A DNA stretch of 64,000 nucleotides from the NCBI GenBank assembly GCA_016758965.1, contig JAEPRB010000203.1, forward strand, positions 1 through 64,000, written 5' to 3'. Below the pieces are notes generated by a model. That model was not told the origin of the DNA and made no database searches. It was given only the letters and a program-made list of their open reading frames with translations. Every line of letters starts with the position of its first letter. Within the stretch, counting starts at the first letter, position 1. Positions 10,870 through 23,196 of this stretch are shown piece after piece. A program made the translations under genes and the position numbers. Source of the DNA: Circinella minor (taxonomy: Eukaryota; Mucoromycota; Mucoromycetes; Mucorales; Lichtheimiaceae).

Positions 10870-11832
10870 TAGAAGAGTAAGATCTTGAATTTATTCTAAG
10901 GAAACATAGGAAAAAACACATAATGCCTACAATAATGGTTGGAGAAAATGGGTCGACTGGTGTAATCAACAACGTCCAAAAGAAAATCCAGAAGAGTATG
11001 AACCAAAGAATGGTTCAAATATTTAATGGAAAATCGTAATTCTTCTTCACAATATTTGAATGGCCTACGATCAAGCATTGCATCTGTATTCAAACTAATA
11101 CATCCCAATAATACACCATACGCAGAAGTTGATTGTATCAAAGAATTTTTTGAAGCAAAAAGAAAATTTGAATTTATTATTCCTACAAAAGAGAAGTTTC
11201 AAACATGGGATTTAGATGTTTTAACCTATTATACCAAGAAAAAATGGCCTGCGACCGACCATAACACGATGTCTTTATACTATCTCCAGATCAAGACCAT
11301 TTTGGTGATGTGTATGACTACTTTTGGCCGCCCACGATCAGATGTCGGGATCATTTTATATCAAGATGTTCACCTGGAATATGAAACGAATTAAGTAACA
11401 TCAGTTCTACTACACTTTCGAGAAGCAAAGGAAACACAAGTGAAGTCGCAAATATTTGGACTACTTAAAGATGAAGATCTTTGTCTTGTACGGATTTTAC
11501 ACTCTTTTATAGATAGAACCAAACATTTACGTTCAAGCTTACCAGACAATCACACTTTATTCCTGAAATTTATCTTTGACCCCAACAAAGTTGGTTCGGT
11601 GAGTCCAGGAACAGTCGCTACATGGATCAAGATATGTATGAAAGAAGCTGGAATTAATACGAACAAAACATATAAACCTCATTCATTACGATCAGCATCA
11701 AGCACCAAGGCAGTTGAAAATGGTATTACTATTCCAAACGTCAAGAAACATGGAAATTTGAGTCAACAAGCTTTTACATTTGAAAAATACTATTTAAACC
11801 ACATACAGCCAAGGCTACCAACACGGAAATAG
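10870..11832 (+). pseudogene. Tyrosine recombinase of a Crypton/DIRS-type element, broken
   Basis: Pieces in shifting frames make a tyrosine recombinase. An N-terminal helical DNA-binding part reads RKHRKKTHNAYNNGWRKWVD (about 10899-10958). From 11026 comes SQYLNGLRSSIASVFKLIHP. The catalytic core has the first arginine in TTFGRPRSDVGI (about 11320-11350), the H-x-x-R box in KPHSLRSASSTKAV (about 11675-11715), a KKHGNLS segment, and the nucleophile region TFEKYYLN (about 11777-11800). A frameshift near 11020 and a TAA at 11392 interrupt it, so it is not expressible as one protein. I know this family as a multicopy YR of mucoralean genomes. No reverse transcriptase is adjacent, which favours a Crypton-type over a complete DIRS element. 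Confidence 0.75.
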
Positions 11833-11926
11833 CAAATTCAATTTTTTTACTATCGAAAAACAGTACCACATTTGGAGAGGATTCGCAGTCAAGGAGGATT
11901 GTTGAAGAAAACTCGACAAACAATAT

Positions 11927-12202
11927 GAATGTTGACGAAGAAGACTCGAAAAATGTGATAACAACCCGTCCATGGTACCAAAGATGGTGGTCTTAACTCT
12001 TTCAACTTTATTATTAATATAGTATTACAAATTTATTACCCAACCCTTAAAAAAAAATTGAATCCTCTAGCGCCTTTGAAGGTATAAGGGAAAGAAAGAG
12101 AAAAAGGAAATTTTATAGTATTTATTATTTTACAAGAAAAGAAAATAAAGCGTGGTATTTGAGGTTATTACCACATTTTTCGAGTCTTCTTCGTCAACAT
12201 TC
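11927..12202. repeat. 40-bp inverted repeat downstream of the tyrosine recombinase
   Basis: The left copy 11927-11966 (GAATGTTGACGAAGAAGACT...) is inverted at 12163-12202 with two differences over 40 bp. The spacer is 196 nt, AT/purine-rich and non-coding. The position just past the recombinase stop suggests an element-end or recombination-site structure. Confidence 0.85.
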
Positions 12203-12876
12203 GTATTTATGTGTCTAGTAGAACAGGAAAAAAAATCAGAGTCTCGTGTCGCCCATATTTTGTTAATTATAACATTTGTGATCTACGAAAGGAAGCGGAG
12301 AGTTTTGTTTAATTCGTGGGACCTTTTTATCGGAGAGCAAACTCATTACAATGATCTTCTAACCTTCTAATGGTTCTATTCTTTACTTTTTATAACATTT
12401 CTGTTGGTCATAAATAAGCCAGCTACATAACACAACTAAACAAATGTGTATTTATAACTATGACAACAATATGCATAAAATTTTAAACTTTTTCTTTTAA
12501 TGTTGTTACTTGATTTAAATAGGATAACATTCCATGCTTCAATCGAAGAAAAAAAAACGATATTCTGCGTAACGTGAAAGGCAATTAATTTGTCGACCCA
12601 TTGTGACACAGTTCAACAGAAAAAGCGAGACCTTTTTTTTTTCTTTCTCTCCTTTTCGAACTTTTCCTTTCGTTTTTTTTATTATCCGTTCCATCAATCG
12701 TTTTATATATTTATAATTATTATTAATTGAGATCGGCATCGCGTACTTCACGATCGAAACCTTTTACGCGACAACCTTCCTCTCCTTTTTCTATTTCTTT
12801 CTCTCTCTCTCGTTTTACCCTTAGAAAACTTTATTATATAAAACAAAAAAGCAATATATATATATATATATATAAT
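12203..12876. other. Promoter-side spacer of the membrane-protein gene
   Basis: No gene seen. The stretch from about 12630 to 12870 is strongly pyrimidine-rich (CTTTTTTTTTTCTTTCTCTCC and similar), ending in a (TA)n tract at 12855-12872 just before the start codon. This is typical of a fungal promoter and leader. Confidence 0.5.
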
Positions 12877-14138
12877 ATGCGTGCTCGAGCATTTTGGTTA
12901 GCGTTTTTCCGCTTTATAATTCTTATATTAAGCATGGCAACGCTTGCATGCCACATTGGTGAGTTTATGAATAAGTTTTGTTTCCGATGAAGTTGGGTGT
13001 AAAAGCTAATATCTTCCAATACTCTTCTTTTTAATGCAGCAAATATTGTATTGTTGACCAAAAATCAACCTGATACTGGACCTTGGTTCCCTGAACATAT
13101 TCCTGTAAGTTTAATTTGGGTTTTCGGTGTTGCGCTGTAATTTTATACTTTAATATGAGGAGGTGAAACAAGAACGAGAAGCTTATTTTATTCTGTACCT
13201 TTTTTTTTATACCAAAACCTAATTTTTTTTTTCACTTGGATAATAAAATAGTATGTGTTGTACTTTGTTGGACCTGGTGTTTCTCTTATTTGTGCTATAG
13301 CATTGAATATGGTCAGCATGTCAAGTGTGAAATCAATTCGAGGTGATCGTTCAATGGGTGTTCTCACTTTGGCTCTTATGATTGCAGTTATTGTTTACAA
13401 CACACTCAAGGGCGGTGCCTTTCCTTGGCTTAACGGTCATTACGATGACGGAAAACCTCCTAGCGTTGGAAGTGGATTCGCAACTTATTGTTCCAATTAT
13501 AAGAATGAATGGTCTAAATATCGCTGTTGTAAGTTTCTTGTTTTATATGATTTTACACATTCTAATTGTAATTAAACGGATATCTTTTGTTAATTAATCA
13601 GTTGATAATTATTACAGGGCTTACTGACGGAACCTGGCTGGGATGTATAATTGTTGCCGCATTCTGGTTATTCTTGGTCATTTTTGTATACGCTCAAAAA
13701 AGTTCGGATATTTATGATGACGATTACGATGTCTACGACTTTAAGGAAGATGTTCCTATGGCAGTAACGTCCAACAAGAACGAATCAGCATATCATGCTT
13801 CATCACCTACATCCAATCCCCCACAACAACAACAACCTAGTGCTAATTACTATAACAATGGTAACCAAGCCAATTACCAAGAGTATGACAGCTATTACGA
13901 TTATCCTCCGCAGTCTCCTTATGCTGGTTATAAGCAGCCTGCAGCAGCTGGTCCTGGTGGATATCCTTATCCGGGAAATGGAACGGGTTATGCTCAGGAT
14001 GATACTGTCCATATGTTGTCGGATGCTGGTCAACCACAGTATTATTCGCCTCATTTAAATACTGGTAATGCTGCCGCCGCTACACCTCCAGCCCCCTCAT
14101 CGCCTCATGTTAAAGCTCAAACACCAAACGCGTACTAA
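12877..14138 (+). CDS. Four-helix (MARVEL-like) membrane protein with Tyr/Pro-rich tail, 314 aa
   Basis: Exons 12877-12958, 13040-13104, 13252-13528 and 13618-14138; all junctions are GT-AG and the frame closes. The first helix is at residues 7-27 (FWLAFFRFIILILSMATLAC). The second, around 52-70, includes YVLYFVGPGVSLICAIAL. The third, around 84-100, reads MGVLTLALMIAVIVYN. A loop with cysteines follows (FATYCSNYKNEWSKYRCW), then the fourth helix LGCIIVAAFWLFLVIFVYAQ (about 147-166). The C-terminal 150 residues are cytosolic-looking, acidic at first (DDDYDVYDF) and then rich in Gln, Pro, Tyr and Asn. This topology matches fungal MARVEL/SUR7-like membrane proteins of unknown or eisosome-related role. 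The specific function is not known. Confidence 0.85.
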
Positions 14139-15355
14139 TACATCTCTATTTATTACTTTTCTCATTCGCTTTCTCTTCTACACACACACGCACACATTTA
14201 CTCCTGTTACTTTTATCTATCTTTTTCTCCCTGTTAACTAAATTCCTTTTTCTTGCGCATATATTTTTTATACGATATATTTCACTTTTCTCTTTTTTGT
14301 CTACTATATTATAATAATCTTATATTTAAAAAGAACAAAAAAAAAATGGAGGAATGATTTTTCGTTTTTTTTATTAGTATTATTTAATAAATATTTTCTC
14401 AAATTACGTAAGCGAGTCAAATGATAGTAAATCGGGAAGAGGAAATGCAGCCCAAATATACGAAACATTGGTGAGCGAAGTTGTGTAGATCATACGACTG
14501 ATTTCACTCGTGATACATATTTAGTATCTCGTGTTCCTGAAAAATGATTTTACATCTATATAATCAATTTACATCAATATACTGCAATATAGAAACAAGC
14601 ACAATTTCATTGTTATTTGAATGCGGCTTATAATGATACAGATATTTATTTGAATATTGATTTTTAAAGTGTTAATTTTTTATACAATACGCATCTATCA
14701 ACAGAACATTAATAAAAGCTACATATCTCGTAATAGCAACATTGTATCTAAGTTCATTTTACTTGTATGATGATATACTGTATAGGCATATTTTCATCAT
14801 ACGTACACATTATATTTATTACGATTCGGATTGTATTAAGATATTGGTTGTTTAAATTATATATACAAAAAAAAAATTCAAAGTACTGTAATATATAATT
14901 ATAATAAGAACAATTATCAACAAATAGAATTAACACTATTACAGTCGTTGCTTTGCGTCATATAAAAAGTTCTTGATTATTTTTTTTAATATCAGGTTGT
15001 TATAATAATAAAAAGAAAAAGGCATATAATAGTATACTGAAGATAATAAGAATAGCGACATAAATTGTAATTTAACTACAGTTACTGCAACATATGTTAA
15101 ACAAAGGTTTGAATTGCTCTCTTGATGCTCTGTCGATGGGAATCATGAAAAATTTGTTTTGTTAAAAATAATAAAGGAAAAGAAAAAGAATGTGATATAG
15201 AAAAATGCAACAAAACTCTTTTGTATAATTGTAATTTGTGAGAGAAAAAAGAATAAAACGAAAAAGATCGATGACAATTATTGATATACCCATTAATTAA
15301 CTTCAACACTGGTAATAATTAACGACATTGATAACCATGTACATTGTGTGTTGCC
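14139..15355. other. Intergenic 3' side, nothing recognised
   Basis: AT-rich sequence with poly-T and poly-A runs. It is the 3' flank of both the membrane-protein gene and the GATA factor, which converge here. No RNA gene, repeat or coding frame stands out. Confidence 0.5.
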
Positions 15356-18146
15356 CTAAGGACGACTTTTCTTTGATTTTCTTGCAAAACCTGTATGTAC
15401 GTATAAGGTATATAATAAGTTAGTGATTTTGCTTGTTTTCCATGTCAGAATATTTTATGACATTCAACAATTTTCAAATCTTACGTAGGCCGCACGCATT
15501 GCATAAACTATCAAAAAAACACAATTATTATTATATAGTTAGCAAACAAAGAAAGTGTAAAGAATAAACCCCAACTCTATTCACTCCTTTACTACGTACG
15601 TCTTATCACCTGAAGGTCCCTAATATATGTATATACATTTTAAAATGTAACATCAGTTAGAAAAGAAACAGGCTGAACTGTGTATCAATACTACATATCA
15701 GTGTTGAAACTAGTACTATGATAGCTGTTTACCTTACGCCATTCTGGACTTCTATTTGTGTGACATTTTGCACATACTCTTCCAATTGTCATACTACGTT
15801 GAGATGGTATGTCATTATTATTAGAGGAATATGTTTTCTCATTACGACGATCTTCCACTTCTTTAAGCTTGACAGAATGTTTGAAAGCTTGTGAGCATAG
15901 AATCTTATTAATAGGGATGTGAACTTGAATATTTTTGTTTTGCTGATTACTGATACTCGTGTGATGCATCGTCGTAGCAAGCGATGATAAAGTCATATTG
16001 GTCGGGTAATGCGACATGGATTGTTGTATATTTGTCGACATCCATGATGACCTGAATAAAGAAAACTTAAAATTAGCAAAGCTGAGCCAAATAAATAAAA
16101 AAGACTAATACATATGTAAAATATATACTGTCATGTTAAAGTATGTTATAGAAGGGATTAGTTAAGTACACTTACTTTTTACTGCTGGAACTGCTGTGGG
16201 TATTTGTTGTGTTTGATTTATTACAATCGTTCTTATTGCTACTCGTGGGATTACTTGGTGGGTTATCAAGTGGTAGCGACAGGGAAGAACCTATAAAAGA
16301 ATAATCCGTAGTAGTTGCATTGTCACTATCTCTCCTATTTTCTTCATGAGATGCAGAAGCATTATAGTGAATATAATGGTGATAGGGTGAATTTCTGGTT
16401 GCGGTGACACAACTTTCGTAATGTTCTGATGGCGATATTGTAAGCGGTGCCATCATCGTTACTTGAAATGCACCAAACGTAAGAAAACCATAAGGTATAA
16501 TGATATGTTCAAAACGATATACTCCATCTGATAAATATACTGTTGCACTTGAACGATATGGATGTGTGCATGCGATTTTTTGATACTTTGATTTATATTG
16601 ATTGGTTGACATGGTGTTAAGCAAAAGTATTTCTTTTTCCATGACATTTTTTATTGTGTCGAGAATTTCGTCAAGCTTGCTTTGATGTTGTTGTTGTTGT
16701 GGTTGTTGGAATTGATTCAAATTGTATACGTAATTATTCGGTATACATAGTCCCTCTTCAATCTTAAGATGATACGAACTACTACTATTTACGTTTGATG
16801 ATGATGTTGTATTGCCACTGATGAAACTGCTGTTGGGCCATGATACAATACGTTTTCCCGTTGTACTATTATGGATTTGAAACAGGCGCAAATTTTTTTC
16901 TGATGCCGGCAACGATGAAGTAAAATAAATATGATCACGCGTGAAAGGTTGTTGATTTTTTTGAAGAATATCTAGCATAGTAGATATTTCCTATATTTAA
17001 AAATAATAATATTATTATTTTCAGCATCACCTCTTTTTATAATAAATCATATTCCGTAAAATATATAAATAAAAGTTTACATAGCGATTTGGTTCGCAAT
17101 CTCCACAACAATCAAAACTTCCTTTGCATTTTTCACTATTGGGGCATTCTAAAAGAGATATACAAGATTATCACACATAATATCTATATATAGTATTTTT
17201 CTTCACGATAGTTAATAAAGCAAAAAATGCGGTCTATGCTATTTCTTATTTTACCTGAAGCGGTGTGAAAGAATCCAAGTATAGTACTCTCTGTTGCAAT
17301 ATATAGAACGACATCCACGATAGCATATTGGCTATCAGTTAAAGTATAAAAGCTTGTAGAATATAATGGTCTGGTCATTATCGAGCTATAATTTACTAAA
17401 TCCTTTTCGAATTTAATATGTAAGCTTGATGTAAACTCTACACTTCTTCTTCTCTTTCTTTTTCGTATATATAATGTATGTATAGTATGTTATTCACATA
17501 CCTCGTAGTTATTTTTTCCACTGCCATCGTATTTACTTGATCGGGATGTTAATGGTAAAGATAATGTAATAGGTGATGCTGAATAGCGGTGGTCCTGATA
17601 CTGATTCGATATACATTCAAAAGTCAATAGGCGGCACCTTTACAAAAGAAAAAAAATAATGGATTTAGTTTATGATACACAAAAAAGTAAAAATAAAAAA
17701 TAAAATAAAAAGGATCTTTTAAATGGAACCAACAGGATGACACCGTTTGTGCGACCCAACTTCGTAATTGAAACAATGATTAAACTTTGTAAACATGTAT
17801 CAAATGCCCTAAAACCGCCGCAAGTAATAATTATGGGAATAATCTGTGCGCCGAAGAAGAAAAAAGAACAAATAAAAAAAACTGCTTTTCTTTTCATGCC
17901 TTACCTTGTTATTGAACCTGTTAAAGACCTGACACTCAAGAATCGTTCAAGATCAATTTTAGCGTTTTCAACTTCTTCTGGATGAATAAAACTGAATAAC
18001 GATTGATCTTGTAAAAGTGCGTTTATAGTGTGTTGCGCGTTGTCATTGCCGACACTGATTTGTGCTACAGAATTTGGCAAGTACATGAATCGGAATTGTT
18101 TTGGGTCCAAGAGTGCCCAAAAGCATGGTTTGCAAGACCCAGTCAT
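15356..18146 (-). CDS. PAS domain-GATA zinc-finger transcription factor (white-collar-like), ~612 aa
   Basis: Nine exons: 17905-18146, 17502-17637, 17255-17435, 17081-17148, 16176-16990, 15733-16051, 15600-15619, 15485-15507 and 15356-15390; the sum is 1839 nt in frame. The N-terminal PAS domain (residues ~3-80, CFWALLDPKQFRFMYLPNSV ... FIHPEEVENAKIDLERFL) leads. A Cys-rich segment follows (CPNSEKCKGSFDCCGDC), then a second PAS-like region (VYRFEHIIIPYGFLTFGAFQ) and Ser/Asn/His-rich linkers. The GATA finger at the very C-terminus is C-x2-C-x18-C-x2-C (CAKCHTNRSPEWRK, GPSGDKT, LCNACGLR), followed by a basic tail, FARKSKKSRP. The 18-residue loop is the white-collar/plant-type spacing. A white-collar-2-like light or metabolic regulator is likely, but the exact orthologue is uncertain. 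The start ATG at 18146 is the first in frame; an upstream exon cannot be excluded. Confidence 0.85.
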
Positions 18147-19677
18147 ATTCACTTTAAAAAATCCAAGGTGAGCAAAAAAAAAGAGTAATCATACACTTTT
18201 ATTTCTGAGTCAATGATCTACCTTATATTTCTTATATATGGTTTAGTAGCGAAAGATATATTTCAAATTAAAAGCAGTTGCTATATCAACAATTCGACTA
18301 AGCTGATACGAAATTAAAATGTATACAATGTATTTTGTTATCTGAACAATAGTGTTTATAATATGCAATGAGGGGAAAGGTATGCTTTTAAAGGAACGAA
18401 GGATTAAATGTACATAGACAGAAAAGAAAAAGGGAGAGAGAGAAAAGAAAGAGAAAAATCTTAAAAACATAAACATCTGAGCATTGATGATTAAGTTGTA
18501 TGCTTTAACTAATCCTGAAATGGCGAAATAAAAATGTTCTAATTGAGAAAAGTTTCGTCGTCTGGAACGCCTTAATGTACAACCAGACGGATTGATTATG
18601 AGAAAAGTAAAATTTATTTAAAATAGAGTCTATTTCTTTTTTATTTTTTATGTTTTAACCTATTCCTCCTTTTACCAAATTGATGAATAGATGGGCCTTT
18701 GTTGAACAAACAAATAAACAGTATATAATTTTATAAACAGCACCAATATGGTATTTGTTTTTTGCCATATATCAAGTATATCTAAAATTTATTATCTAAT
18801 GTCTAGCAACACTACAAAAATATTTCACAAAGTCACACCCTTGAATTATTATACTGTTATACTTATGTGAGTATTCTTTTTTTGACACTGATGATTGTTT
18901 GTGTAACAACATTTTGTTCTGTGAATGTCGATCCGGTGCACCCAAAGTCAATGTGCTATGTATATTTCTGGTTCTCTTGTTCTTGATAAAAGGCGTGACG
19001 ATCCATACCTATTATAGATTTCTTATTTATTATTCTATCCCTTTGATCTCAAAATATCAGAAGCAGGAGGGGAAGGTTCATGAACAGTAACGCAAAACAT
19101 TACTGACACAAATACGGATAATAAACCAAACATGTCGTGTGACAAAATGTGTGCTATATGCTCGTGCTCCACATAGGATGATGATGTTCAAGTAAAAAAA
19201 AAAATGCTCATCAGCCCTTCACTCTACTTTTAATCAATCTCTTGTTTCCCATATATCAAATTATACCTATTTTTTCTTTTTCTCTTTTTCGTGATGTGTA
19301 TTATTACGATATAACTACATTATTAATAAATGGGTTCTTGTAGAACCTTATAAAAGTATATACATTTACATCATCTATGCTCATCCAGACTAGATAACAC
19401 GGGAAAGAATATATACACCAGCTTTCATTCAAATCATTTAAAACTATTATTACTCATTTTGATTTTTGGGGAAATTAAACTTTTTGTGCGGTTTATTTAT
19501 TTATATCATGCATAACATTCAGCAAGCTACGATTCATACGAATCGCTATATGGCAAAATTATAATAGTACGTAATAATAATAATAACTTCAAATTCAAAA
19601 AAAAAGAAGCGTTTAATGTGGATGAAGGCGTGATTTTTTTATCTCTTTATTTGAAGCCTGTAAGAATTTTATTTATT
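18147..19677. other. Intergenic, promoter of the GATA factor and 3' flank of the arrestin gene
   Basis: AT-rich with GA-rich tracts near 18425-18455. I see no gene, tRNA or repeat. Small ORFs here have no coding character. Confidence 0.45.
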
Positions 19678-21372
19678 TTAAGATTGCATACAAAAACCTT
19701 CCAGTGTTCGCTCCTTAATAATGGTAGCACCACCAAGTCTTCCAGCAAAAAAACTTGTATAAGGTACTCTACAATACCCACTATTGCTGTTAATATCGTT
19801 TGATATGGCTCCTCGATGACTGCTATGAAAAGCTGACAAACTGGGTGGTTGTGAAGCTGAGTATTGATGACCACCACGTCGGGCTCGCTGCGCTGGCGGG
19901 GAAGGGAGTAGTAAACGTGTCATTCCCAAGTATGAATATGGTTCTATACATTGTGATAATAACGCTGGACTAGTTGATGGTGTTTGATGATCATTATCTT
20001 GTTCAGAAGACAAACTATTACCGCTGATTCCGGTGGTTGGTAAAGATGCAGCGACATCATTATCCCTTTCTTCTTCTTCTTCCTCTGTTCCAGCAGTAGA
20101 AGAAGTAGTAAAATAATCTGGTAATTCTTCTTCGTCCCGAATACTATTTTCATAAGTAGGTAACAAATCCTCTTTTAACTCAAGATGCTGTGTGATCCTA
20201 ATAGGTAATCCAATGCAGATTGGTGAAACCCCACCTGGTATATGTATCGTTATCCGTACGAAATGTTGGATTTCAAGAAATGGGGATTCCAATGAATATG
20301 TCAAATGACCTCGCGAAATCGTTGTCACTTCCCCTGTTGGTGTTACAAGTTTTTCTATTGATGATATTGCTGGCGTTGATGTATGGGCGGAAAGTTGGGT
20401 TGGAACCGAATGTACTCGACGAAGTTGCAGAAGTCTATTGGAAGGTGGAGAAGGCGGTGCTATTTGAAGCGGAAAAGCAAATGATATAACGGTTTGCAGT
20501 GGTGGTTGAATATAAGTGGATGGTTTGTTTGAACATATTACTAAATGTCTTTTCATAGATCTGGAGCCAAAAAAAAACATTTTAGTATTATTTTAAAGAA
20601 AATAAACAAGATGCTAAATCGTAATAACAACTTACCTAGTATCATTGTTAACAACACCACGATAAATTTCTTCCTGAACAACGTCCACTTCGATTCTTTC
20701 AAGAACAATATCTGACGCCGTTGAACGCAAAAATCCATCAAACTCAATATAACCATTTTCAAGACATACCCATCGAGGAACTTGAAACTCCCATGAAAGA
20801 CAGTTCAACCTTTCTCCTCTCATCAACTGTCGAGGTACCTGATATCCAGGCACGAGTCCGTAAGCAACGTCTTTTGGCAATAGAGTTTTCAGTATTTTGA
20901 CTTCTTTATTTACTGTAATTTCTTTTGAAAACTTGGCGGACGGAAGAATGATAGCTGAGAGAATATATCGGATTTCAAGATAGGGTGATTTGAATGACGG
21001 GCAAAGGTGACCTGGTAATATCACTTCGAACCCAAATTCTGTCACCCCTTCAGGTAAGGTCGCGTTTTCTAACAAAATCGTGCGCCATTTCCGTAGCGTT
21101 TTCCAAGCATGCATTTTTTCGACAAGAAATGAATGCTGTGATTTGAGAGGATTTCGCCAGGTCAACTGGGAATGCCCTTTAAAACGAATTTCAATTTTGT
21201 TGAACTTAATGGGTTTCGACATCACGAGTCGAAGTTTACCACGAACCTTTTGACGTTTCGGATACGTGGAATATTTTTGTTGTTGCTTTGGTCGAGGGCC
21301 AAAAAAATGGACATGTTCAGGGCACATAAGCTCTGCAGCAATAAGACCTTTTGTTTGCAAGGCCATTGACAT
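19678..21372 (-). CDS. Arrestin-domain (ART-type) trafficking adaptor, 539 aa
   Basis: Two exons, 20636-21372 and 19678-20560, with an AG/G-type phase-2 junction that closes in frame. The N-terminal arrestin domain (residues ~5-165) includes VRGKLRLVMSKPIKFNKIEI and the strand GVTEFGFEVILPGHLCPSFK, followed by SPYLEIRYILSA. That SP-x-L-E-I-x-Y-x-L signature is typical of fungal arrestin-N domains. The second arrestin-like half repeats the motif in LTYSLESPFLEIQHFVRITI. The C-terminal tail has LPTYEN and LPDYFT, which resemble the L/PPxY motifs that recruit Rsp5/Nedd4 ubiquitin ligases, inside an acidic low-complexity run. Such proteins link plasma-membrane transporters to ubiquitination and endocytosis. 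The ATG at 21372 was chosen; a second ATG lies two codons on. Confidence 0.88.
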
Positions 21373-23196
21373 TCGTTGGCGATGACTGAAAAGAAAAGAA
21401 TAAAAAAGAAAACAAAAACAAAAACAAAAACAGACAGGGAGAGAGAGAGAGAGATAGAGAAATAAATTTACAAAAGGGGAGGGCTGCATATATTTCATCA
21501 CTCACTTTACTGGTGTTACACGACATTTACTGCATATGGGTGCACTATTTTGCAATCAGCTAATTTTTGATCCAGTCAATGGGCATTTATTAATTTTAAA
21601 CGTATACAATCTTTTTTTTTTCATAATATTACTACATATGCTAAAAAAGAACAGAATATTATCAATAAAAGAACAATTTCTTATAATCAATACCATTTCT
21701 TACACTATATAATACAGTAGTACCATTGCAACTCAATGTGCTGCCTGCATCATCATCACCCGTAGTTTGAGCTCCAAAGAAAAAACAGTCGTCCCAGTAA
21801 ATATACTGTTCCTGATTTTTCTTCAAGTATGGCAGGAATTGAATCGAGTGGACGAAAATTTGAATAAAGTATACGTAAAAGGTTTTAAAAAAAGGGGTCT
21901 ATACGTGCAATTAAAACAGATGACATGAATTACATTAAATGAAAGCAATTTTTGAAAAGTATTTGATACTCTGCAATACCTCACTATACAGCATTTATGC
22001 TCTGGCGATGACCCAGAAAATGAATGTTAACCACTACGTACTATATTTATATATCTCGTGATGCAGAAATGTATTCATAAATACAAACAAAATTCTCTTT
22101 CTAAGAAATAAAACCATCAACATCATATTGACATCGACGAGGAGTAATACATATTATGTAACACTGTGTAAATCATAAGAATAGTACTTTCTGTCGATAT
22201 GTATTGCTATCATGTCATTCCAGTAGTATATGCTATACTGGTAAAATTTTCTTATGTTATTTTAAAAATAGTTGTTCTTGATCTTCAAATGAACAAAATA
22301 ACCATTGAATATTTCTTGATTGAAATGTACATTAAATTGGTAAGCGGCCTACATGAAAATATGAGTTTTGAAAGTTGGAGCATTTTATTTGTATTTAATG
22401 CTTACATCCAGAATAAGTAAGCAGTTTTTTAAAACACAATGCCAGGTAATATGAGTTAATGATAAGAATAAAGTGATAAAAACAATGCTGAAGATTTCCT
22501 CTTGAAACTACGTTCTGACATAAGAAGAGCGCAACCTTATTCACAACATTATTAATTCGAGATTTTGACTAATCATAAACTCAAAAATCTCGCGTGTTAT
22601 TTGTACAAGTAATTTAGTAAAGAAATGGTTAGGAAGAGTAACGCACTGACGGATGCTAACTGGGGGATATACGACCAAAAGTAATGTTGCCCGACTTAGG
22701 AAAACATCTCACTGACGGAAGGCTTAAATAAAAAGCTCTAGTCATGAGAAGTCAAAGATACCAGCTCGAGTAATATCGAGGATTGAACGACGAAAAACTT
22801 CATGTGCCCACAACATTTCTTATATTGGAGAGATTCTACGTGATTCTTCAGCTAATTTACGTACGCAGCTAATGCAAAAATTGAGCAGAAACGTCTACCG
22901 GAAAAACGAAAACTTTAGCAGATTTGTTAATGCCATCAGCAAACATTAATTAAACACAAAAAGGTTTCTATGGGATAGTCTGTATAAAGTATGCCCTTAA
23001 ATTATTTTGTTCATTATTACACTATAATGATTATCTATTCAACAATGAATATAAATATCAATATCATCAAGACCCTTATTTTTTACGTAATATAGTAATC
23101 AATAAATAAATATGAAAAAAAATGTATGTCGTTTATTATTTACTAAAAAATGGAAGATTTATGAACAGTAGTACAATTTTACAAGAAGCTAAATAT
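21373..23196. other. Intergenic, nothing firmly identified
   Basis: AT-rich spacer upstream of the arrestin gene and downstream of the prolyl-tRNA synthetase gene. The part from 22620 to 22950 is less AT-rich than its surroundings and may be an old degraded coding fragment (IPARVISRIERRKTSCAHNI in one frame), but I cannot assign it. Confidence 0.4.

Noticed and set aside
15474..15507. Ending the GATA factor at an in-frame TGA just after CNACGLRKI
   Set aside because: CTAC is followed by a good donor (GTAAGA), and a downstream exon (15356-15390) restores CGLRFARKSKKSRP, the basic tail expected after a GATA finger, in frame.
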